Source of the DNA: JAWHTC01 sp032586155
Lineage (GTDB): Bacteria > Pseudomonadota > Alphaproteobacteria > Rhodobacterales > Rhodobacteraceae
Length of the DNA: 64,000 nt
Assembly (NCBI RefSeq): GCF_032586155.1
Contig: NZ_JAWHTC010000004.1
Coordinates: 186,001-250,000, forward strand
Direction of reading: 5' to 3'
Made by a program: the position numbers and the translations under genes. Below the pieces are notes generated by a model, which was not told where the DNA came from, did not search any database, and was given only the letters and a program-made list of their open reading frames with translations. Shown one piece after another: positions 43,569-49,796 of this stretch. How positions within the stretch are numbered: position 1 is the first letter of the stretch; each line of letters opens with the position of its first letter.

Positions 43569-44242
43569 GCGCCGGTCTCCAGCCGGCCGTCGAGCAGGTT
43601 CAGCACACGGTCGCAACGCGTGGCCAGGGCGGGGTCGTGGGTAACGAGCACCAGCGTGGCACCGTGGGCCGCGCGCAGGGCGAAGAGTTGTTCGATGATG
43701 GTTTCACCGGTGGTGCTGTCTAGATTGCCGGTGGGTTCGTCTGCCAGCAGGATGTCGGGACGCGGGGCGGTGGCGCGGGCAAGCGCAACGCGTTGCTGTT
43801 CGCCGCCGGAAAGCTGGGACGGGTAGTGGTCGGCGCGCTCGGCCAGGCCGACATCGGCAAGCGCCTGGCGGGCAAGCGCGAGGGCATCGCGCGTACCGGC
43901 CAGTTCAAGCGGCGTGGCAACATTTTCCAGCGCGGTCATGGTCGGGATCAGGTGGAAGGATTGGAACACGACGCCCATGTGGGCGCGGCGGAAGCGGGCC
44001 AGTTCGTCCTCACTCATCGCCGAGAGGTCATGATCGAGCGCCGTAATGGTGCCACCCGAGGCCAGTTCCAGCCCGCCCATCAGCATCAGGAGCGAGGATT
44101 TGCCGGAGCCTGAGGGACCGACAAGCGCCAGGGTCTCACCCCGGTTTACATCCAGTGTTATGGCGTGAAGGATGTCGACGGGGCCGGCATTGCCCTGAAG
44201 TGACAGAGAAACATCAACGAGCGAAATGGCAGGTGGGATCAT
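43565..44242 (-). CDS. ABC transporter ATP-binding protein (LolD/YbbA-like)
   Basis: A 225-residue ATPase with Walker A GPSGSGKSSLL, signature LSGGEQQRVALARATA, Walker B ILLADEPTGNLD and switch histidine in LVLVTHDPALA. It powers the YbbP-like permease just downstream. Its start codon (44242) overlaps the arylesterase start on the other strand, a divergent layout also seen for E. coli tesA-ybbA-ybbP. Confidence 0.94.
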   Translation of the reverse strand: MIPPAISLVDVSLSLQGNAGPVDILHAITLDVNRGETLALVGPSGSGKSSLLMLMGGLELASGGTITALDHDLSAMSEDELARFRRAHMGVVFQSFHLIPTMTALENVATPLELAGTRDALALARQALADVGLAERADHYPSQLSGGEQQRVALARATAPRPDILLADEPTGNLDSTTGETIIEQLFALRAAHGATLVLVTHDPALATRCDRVLNLLDGRLETGA

Positions 44243-44927
44243 GGCGGTAATTCAATTCCTTGGGTCTCTCACATATGGGGTGATGGTGGCAGCCCGCAAG
44301 GCGGGGCTACTGGCAATTTGCGCCATTTTTCTTGCTGGACAGGTGGCGGCCGAGAAAGTTCATCTGATCGCCTTCGGTGACAGCCTGACCGCAGGTTGGG
44401 GATTGCTGGACCATGAGGGCTATGTGCCGGTGCTGCGCGGCTGGATGGAGAGCCAGGGTGAAGATGTGCGCATCGTGCAGGGCGGCGTGTCGGGCGAGAC
44501 CACGTCCGGCGGGTTGGCACGGTTGGAATGGGCGCTGAGCGAGGAGTTGCAGGGCATCATCATCGGTCTCGGCGGCAACGACATTCTGCGCGGTGTCGAT
44601 CCGGGCGTTGCGCGGGATAACCTGAGGAAAATGCTTGAAATCTGTCGGGAGAAGAAACTGGAGGTCCTGCTGGTTGGTATGCCGGTGGCGGCGAATTACG
44701 GCGCGGCATACAAGGCCGAGTTCGAGGCGATCTGGCCGGACTTGGCCAAGGAGTTCGGCGTGGCGTACTATGCGAACTTCCTCGCACCGATCCAGAACAG
44801 CGCGGCCGACCCGCTGAGCTTCATGCAGGAGGACGGGATCCACCCCAATGCCGAAGGGGTGCAGCGGATCGTTCTGGGGATCGGGCCGGACGTGCAGGCG
44901 ATGGTGGCGCGGATCCGGGCGAAGTGA
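44241..44927 (+). CDS. Arylesterase / GDSL-type (SGNH) hydrolase, TesA-like
   Basis: A 228-residue (from 44241) or 214-residue (from 44283) exported SGNH hydrolase. The blocks are IAFGDSLTAGWG (catalytic Ser), GVSGETTSGG (Gly), IIGLGGNDILRG (Asn) and DGIHPNAEG (Asp/His). MVAARKAGLLAICAIFLAGQVAA is the signal peptide, which favours ATG 44283, although the ribosome site at 44241 (AGGTGGGATC) is better. It is divergent from the YbbA-like ATPase, as in the tesA-ybb cluster. It hydrolyses esters or lysophospholipids. Confidence 0.9.
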   Translation: MAVIQFLGSLTYGVMVAARKAGLLAICAIFLAGQVAAEKVHLIAFGDSLTAGWGLLDHEGYVPVLRGWMESQGEDVRIVQGGVSGETTSGGLARLEWALSEELQGIIIGLGGNDILRGVDPGVARDNLRKMLEICREKKLEVLLVGMPVAANYGAAYKAEFEAIWPDLAKEFGVAYYANFLAPIQNSAADPLSFMQEDGIHPNAEGVQRIVLGIGPDVQAMVARIRAK

Positions 44928-45011
44928 GGAACGGTGGGTGACGCTCCCGCGTGCCGCGGATCGCCCCACCCGCCGTCCCATGGGCCGCAATGCGCAACGT
45001 GAGTAGGTGAC

Positions 45012-45623
45012 ATGCCGGGACGTCTGTTTCTGGAACGCAAAATGGAAGAGATCGGCGACTGGATCGGGCGGGCCGGTGCACCGACACAGGCGCCGCGCCG
45101 CAATATTCAGCCGGGGCAGGATCTGGTTGTGCTGACGAATGGTGGCTGGCGGTCGATGCGCTGGGGCCTGATCCCGGTGGGGCGGGTCAATGCCCGTGGG
45201 CGTCCAGTGATGGAGACGATCATCAACGCACGCTCTGAGACGGTGTTCGACAAGAGCGCCTTTGACGGGGTGCGGCGGGGCGTCGTGGTGGTGGATGGCT
45301 GGTACGAGTGGACCGGCAAGAGGCGGAAGAAAGTGGCGTGGCGGATTGCGCCAACGGACGGGGCACCATTGATCTTTGCCGCGGTCTGGGACGTGTGGCG
45401 CGCACCGGGCGGGCGCGAGCTGGCGCAGGTCGCCACCGTGACCTGTGCGCCGAACAAGGATGTCGAAGCGATTCATCACCGGATGGGGGTGTTATTGACG
45501 CGCAAAGATGCGGGAACATGGTTGGAAGGTGAGGACGCAGAATCAAAGGCGTTGTGCGTGCCCTGGCCAGAGGGTCGCCTTGGGATCGAAAGGGCGGGTG
45601 ATGTGGATTGGAGCGCGGCGTGA
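45012..45623 (+). CDS. SRAP (HMCES/YedK) family protein lacking the catalytic cysteine
   Basis: A 203-residue SRAP-fold protein. N72 and R74 (INARSET), E99 (DGWYEWTG) and H155/H156 (AIHHRMGVLL) match the abasic-site-binding residues of YedK/HMCES, but the N-terminus reads MPGRLFLERK where the family has MCGR. Cys2, which forms the thiazolidine crosslink with abasic DNA, is therefore replaced by proline. Only one start is possible. The gene may be an inactive or repurposed paralogue. It overlaps the next gene by 4 bases (GTGA). Confidence 0.85.
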   Translation: MPGRLFLERKMEEIGDWIGRAGAPTQAPRRNIQPGQDLVVLTNGGWRSMRWGLIPVGRVNARGRPVMETIINARSETVFDKSAFDGVRRGVVVVDGWYEWTGKRRKKVAWRIAPTDGAPLIFAAVWDVWRAPGGRELAQVATVTCAPNKDVEAIHHRMGVLLTRKDAGTWLEGEDAESKALCVPWPEGRLGIERAGDVDWSAA

Positions 45624-46420
45624 AGGACGAGGCCGAAAGCGAGCTTAACCGGCTGATGCGCGGGGTGTCGAGCGATCATGTCGAAACCGTGCGCGATGCC
45701 TGGCGCGCGGTGCTGGCGGCAGGCGACAGTGCGGTTCCGCTTGTGCGGCACCGGTTGCAGAGCGATGTTTGGGGCTCGCCGCCGAAGGGACCGGTTGGCA
45801 AGTATCTTGGCGTGCTTTTGGCGGTGCTGCATCAGTTGGACGCGAAGGTCTTTGGTGTCGAGATCGAGCGGCTGCAGTGCGAGCGATTGCATCCGATCCA
45901 TGCGCAGACAGTGAAGATCATGGCCGGGCGGCGCAATGAGGCGCCGGTGGCCTGGGTTGGGCCGATCACAGAGCAGGTGCCGGTCTATGTCAGCAAGGAT
46001 CTCGATGATCGGCGCGGGATAGCCGAGAAGATCGACCACTGGTGCCACACGCCGGGGCTTGATTTGCGCAAGGTGACGCGGATCGACGTGATCGATCATG
46101 CGCCGGGGATCGACTATCTGGGCTGCTATGACCTGTTTTTCTCTGGCATTGTGATGGTCTGGCCGGGGATACGGGCTGGGCCGCGCTGGCTCAGGCGTCT
46201 GGCGCGGGAACACACGTTCTATCACGAGGTCGGCCACCATGCCTGTGGTCATGCCGAGTTCGGGCAGGTGACCGAGCAGGAGCGCGAAGCGGATGCCTAT
46301 GCCGCGAAGATGATGCGGGTGGCGCACCCGGTGTTGATCCGGGTTGGACGGGTGATCTTCTGGCCGCTTAGGGGATTGGCACGGCGCAGCCGGCTTCGCC
46401 GTGAACGGTTGTCGGAATGA
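45620..46420 (+). CDS. Putative zinc peptidase with HExxH motif, coupled to SRAP gene
   Basis: GTG 45620 overlaps the SRAP stop (GTGA), giving 266 residues. The C-terminal half has EHTFYHEVGHHACGHAEFG with HEVGH at 202-206 and a downstream QEREADAYAAKMM (E221-D225), the layout of M78/ImmA-IrrE-like and M48-like zinc peptidases. The N-terminal 110 residues resemble nothing I recognise and begin KDEAESELNRLMRGVSSDHV. The C-terminus is basic (ARRSRLRRERLSE). No membrane helix is clear. The role is unknown; coupling to the SRAP gene suggests a joint job. Confidence 0.6.
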   Translation: MKDEAESELNRLMRGVSSDHVETVRDAWRAVLAAGDSAVPLVRHRLQSDVWGSPPKGPVGKYLGVLLAVLHQLDAKVFGVEIERLQCERLHPIHAQTVKIMAGRRNEAPVAWVGPITEQVPVYVSKDLDDRRGIAEKIDHWCHTPGLDLRKVTRIDVIDHAPGIDYLGCYDLFFSGIVMVWPGIRAGPRWLRRLAREHTFYHEVGHHACGHAEFGQVTEQEREADAYAAKMMRVAHPVLIRVGRVIFWPLRGLARRSRLRRERLSE

Positions 46421-46451
46421 AAACGGGCGCCCGCGAAGGGACGCCCGTTTT
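46420..46451. terminator. Bidirectional terminator between the HExxH gene and csp
   Basis: AAAACGGGCG and CGCCCGTTTT pair perfectly (10 bases) around a 12-base loop and end in T or A runs on either strand, so it can serve the plus-strand gene and the minus-strand csp gene. Confidence 0.85.
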
Positions 46452-46475
46452 GCAGAATTCGATATCGCTGTGGCC

Positions 46476-46682
46476 TCAGGCCAGGGCGATGTTCACCGCG
46501 GCTTCGCGGCCGTCACGGCCGGGCTCGATGTCGAAGGTGACTTTCTGGTTGTCGGCCAGGCCGGTGAGGCCCGAGCGTTCAACGGCAGAGATGTGCACGA
46601 ATACGTCGCGCCCGCCATCTTCGGGGGCAATGAAGCCATAACCTTTGGTGGTGTTGAACCATTTGACGGTGCCATTAGCCAT
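46476..46682 (-). CDS. Cold-shock protein (CspA family)
   Basis: A 68-residue OB-fold nucleic-acid chaperone with RNP1 KGYGFIAP and RNP2 VFVHISAVE, length typical for CspA. It unfolds mRNA structures. AGGAGAAACGACG precedes ATG 46682. A long leader, as usual for csp genes, may lie in the region upstream (46683 onward). Confidence 0.95.
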   Translation of the reverse strand: MANGTVKWFNTTKGYGFIAPEDGGRDVFVHISAVERSGLTGLADNQKVTFDIEPGRDGREAAVNIALA

Positions 46683-47157
46683 CGTCGTTTCTCCTATTTT
46701 AGCTGCCCACGGAATGCGGCAGGTCGGCGTAGTCAGTGCAAGATCGAGTGACTGGGCCGATAGAGGAGCAGTAGGTCGATAGTGGTAACGTCGCGCGAGT
46801 CATATGGGGGCGGTGCGACAAATAAGCAAGGAAAAGTTTTGAAACACGGGGGGATGGGCCGGTTTCCGCGTGAGCTTGTGCGGGGCCGGTTATCAATGGG
46901 TGAAGCGATTCCCTTGTGCCGGATGCCCGCTTTGAGCCCTTGATGACCAGTGTTGTTGCGGCAGTTACTGGCCATAACCGCATGGGAATGCAAATTCATG
47001 TATTTGTCCGGTTTGAAGTGTGAATGAAACAGGCCAGCCGACCCGCCATAGGGATTGGTTTTGTTCGCGAGATTGGCTTTTGATCGTCCCGAACTTGTTA
47101 TCCCGCGCCGCCCGGAATAGCGTGCGCCGATCCCGAATGTAGCCGAAAGCCAATATC
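46683..47157. other. Upstream region of csp and N-terminal part of the kinase frame
   Basis: 475 bases with no convincing gene. The half next to csp probably holds its promoter and leader. A minus-strand frame (46965-47435) is open but not protein-like. No tRNA or terminator was recognised. Confidence 0.45.
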
Positions 47158-48036
47158 CTGAACGACTCTTCCCTGTATTTCATCGGCGACCCTCCCGAGG
47201 CCCTCAAAGCGCTTTGGGCCGAAAAAGGTGTCATAGAGCCTGGAGCGGTTTGGTCTCCTCTCGACGGGGGGCGAACCAACTTGATATGGCGGGTTGATAC
47301 CGCTGGACGGTCACTTGTTTGCAAGCTGTATAAGGAAGGGCGTGATACGCCCTTGTTCGTCAACGATGCGAAGGCTGAAGCGCTGGCTTTGCAGACCTTG
47401 ACCGGGACGGGCATCGCCCCGGAACCTGTTGCCACCTCTGACGGGGAAGCCGGGCAAAGCCTGATTTATTATTTCGTTGAAGGCGTACCTTGGCGCGGCG
47501 ACATAGCTAAAGCTGGCAGGCTGCTCAAACGATTGCATGACGAACCTGCACCACAAAAACTGCCACGTGGCCCAATGGGACCCTTAAAGCTGCTTTCACA
47601 AGCCAAGGGCATGTTGGACGAAATTGGATCGCTGGGCGACCGTCTGCGCGAATTGGAGCCGCAAGCCCCTGACGTCACTGCCGGCGCGTGTGCATTCCTG
47701 CATGGCGATCCTGTCCCGGGCAATCTCGTGGAGGGGAAAGACGGCCTCACGCTAATTGACTGGCAATGTCCGGCGATAGGGGACCCATGCGATGATCTGG
47801 CGGTGTTTCTGTCGCCTGCGATGCAATATGCTTATGGCAATGCGCCCCTGAGCCGATCTCAGGAGGAGGCGTTTCTACTGGCATATGGCGACAGAACCAC
47901 CATCGACCGCTACCGGAAAATGGCTCCTGTGTATCACTGGCGAATGGCGATCTATTGTCTGTGGCAGCACGCCCAGGGGGAGCCCGATTACAAAACCGGT
48001 GCTGAACTTGAAATCCGGCGTTTGAAACGCGGGTGA
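47158..48036 (+). CDS. APH/choline-kinase-like phosphotransferase, start unresolved
   Basis: The frame is open from 47143 and reads protein-like from about 47170: IGDPPEALKALWAEKGVIEPGAVWSPLDGGRTNLIWRVDTAGRSLVCKLY. The kinase core has the Brenner motif CAFLHGDPVPGNLV (HGDxxxxN) and LIDWQCPAIGDPCDDLAVFL (DFG-like D), as in aminoglycoside phosphotransferase or choline/ethanolamine kinases. A TTG at 47281 would drop the GGRTN nucleotide loop and is unlikely. No ATG or GTG precedes it, so translation may begin at CTG 47158 or 47173, or the 5' end may be decayed. The substrate is unknown. Confidence 0.65.
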   Translation: MNDSSLYFIGDPPEALKALWAEKGVIEPGAVWSPLDGGRTNLIWRVDTAGRSLVCKLYKEGRDTPLFVNDAKAEALALQTLTGTGIAPEPVATSDGEAGQSLIYYFVEGVPWRGDIAKAGRLLKRLHDEPAPQKLPRGPMGPLKLLSQAKGMLDEIGSLGDRLRELEPQAPDVTAGACAFLHGDPVPGNLVEGKDGLTLIDWQCPAIGDPCDDLAVFLSPAMQYAYGNAPLSRSQEEAFLLAYGDRTTIDRYRKMAPVYHWRMAIYCLWQHAQGEPDYKTGAELEIRRLKRG

Positions 48037-48132
48037 CTGCATTGACCGATGATGCGCCTTCGTCGCTCAGCCTGAGACAGGTCGGTTCGGTCCGCAAAGC
48101 CGATCGCCGCGTCGGCTGATTGAAATGCCATC

Positions 48133-49674
48133 CTATGCGCCGTTCACCAGGGGCTTCGCCGCCAGAGCATCGGCCAGCGACTGGAACCGCGCTTCGGCGA
48201 CTTCGCCGAAGAGGGGGGCGGCGTCGGCGGAGAGGGTAAGTTCGAGGACCTTTTTCTTCGGATAGAGTTTCAACTTGCCCAGTTCGGCGTCCGTCTTCAG
48301 CCAGAGCATGGCGCCGAAGCGCATGGCCTTGCCGATGACTTCGGCGATCTTCTGGTCGTTTTCCGGGATCAAGTCGAACAGGGGTTCGAACCGCGAACCC
48401 TTGCGGGTATTGGAATAGCGGTGCATCAGCGCAAGCCCGAGGAAGATGCGTTCAGAGTGTTTCAACCCGCCCAGGTTGGCGCGGGTGGCGTTGTCGAAAC
48501 AGAGTTCGGCGCGGTAGTCGGGATGCGCCCGCCAAGTCACGTCATGCAGCAGGCAGGCGGCCTTGATCAGGCGGCGGCGTTCCTGCGGCGCGTTCTTGAA
48601 CAGCGGCTGGATGAAATCATAAAGCGTGCGGCCAAAGCCGGGCAAGCGCGCATCCTTGGCCTCGCCGAAATAACAGGCCTCGATCAGCGGATCGCGGTCG
48701 CGCAATCTTTGCGGCATCTGTTCATATAGCATGCCCTCGCGGATGCCGTAGGAGCTGACAGCAATGTCGCGCGGACCGAAGGTCTTGATCACCTCTTTCA
48801 ACACCTCGATGGCGACCGGCACCAGCGCCATACGGGTCGAGGAGATACCGCAGCGGGTGCGCAGGGCGTCGGCATCCTGTTCGAGGATGTATTTGGCGGT
48901 GGCGAACACCGCTTTTCGACTCATCCGGTATTCGTGCAGCACGTGCAGCGGATAACCGCGCCGGTCCATGTCGATCTTGGCAATCGCCCGCCACGAGCCG
49001 CCAACGAGGAACAGGCGGTTGTGCTGTTCGCCCATCGCGGCGTAGAGGTCGGCCATGACCGATTTGATATGCGCCTTGCGGCCCTTCTTGCCGCCCTTAA
49101 TGTTTCTGAGTTGCAGCGGGCCGAGGCGTGAGGTGACGCGTTTGCCAACCTCGCCATGGTTGATTTCGGCCAGTTCCATCGAAGCGCCGCCGATGTCGCA
49201 GATCAACCCATAGGCGCCGGGCCAGCCCAAGAGAACGCCCTGGGCCGAGAGGCGCGCCTCTTCCAACCCGTCGATGACGTGGAGTTTCAATCCGGTTTCG
49301 GATTCGACCAGGTCACGGAATTCACGGCCATCCTCGGCATCGCGCACGGCGGCGGTGGCGACGGCGGTCAGGGGGCCGGTGTTCATGCCTTCGGCCAGGC
49401 GCTGGAACCGGCGGATGGCGGCAAGGGCGCGAACCCGGCCCTGGGGGTTCAGGCGGCCGGTTTCGGCAATTCCATCACCTAGGGCACACATGATTTTTTC
49501 GTTGAAGAAGTAGGCCGGGCTACGGGCGGCACCGTCAAACACCACCAGTCGAACCGAGTTCGAGCCGACATCGACCACGCCGACACGCGACAGGGCGCGG
49601 GAAGAAGGGTCATCGAATAGTGGGCGGCCAAAATGGCCCCAATCGCTTGAATTGGCAGGATTTTCGCCGTCCAT
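48133..49674 (-). CDS. ppx: Exopolyphosphatase (Ppx/GppA family)
   Basis: A 513-residue (from ATG 49674, GGGGATGAC upstream) protein of the Ppx/GppA family. GVVDVGSNSVRLVVFDG is the ASKHA phosphate loop, and YGLICDIGGASMELAEI with GLEEARLSAQGVL the second. The C-terminal helical HD-like part follows (LLHDVTWRAHPDYR). The enzyme degrades polyphosphate or pppGpp. It is the fourth gene of the perM-hda-ppk-ppx group, but a 983-residue gene separates it from ppk. An ATG at 49689 is an alternative start. Confidence 0.93.
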   Translation of the reverse strand: MDGENPANSSDWGHFGRPLFDDPSSRALSRVGVVDVGSNSVRLVVFDGAARSPAYFFNEKIMCALGDGIAETGRLNPQGRVRALAAIRRFQRLAEGMNTGPLTAVATAAVRDAEDGREFRDLVESETGLKLHVIDGLEEARLSAQGVLLGWPGAYGLICDIGGASMELAEINHGEVGKRVTSRLGPLQLRNIKGGKKGRKAHIKSVMADLYAAMGEQHNRLFLVGGSWRAIAKIDMDRRGYPLHVLHEYRMSRKAVFATAKYILEQDADALRTRCGISSTRMALVPVAIEVLKEVIKTFGPRDIAVSSYGIREGMLYEQMPQRLRDRDPLIEACYFGEAKDARLPGFGRTLYDFIQPLFKNAPQERRRLIKAACLLHDVTWRAHPDYRAELCFDNATRANLGGLKHSERIFLGLALMHRYSNTRKGSRFEPLFDLIPENDQKIAEVIGKAMRFGAMLWLKTDAELGKLKLYPKKKVLELTLSADAAPLFGEVAEARFQSLADALAAKPLVNGA

Positions 49675-49796
49675 GTCATCCCCGGGCATGTATGCGCGCG
49701 TTGCTTACCCGGTTATGGCAGGTCCGGGCGGGGCGGGTCAACGGGTGGTTTGGCACAGCGTGAAATTGCGGCACGGTTATGCCCGCCGACCCTGTT

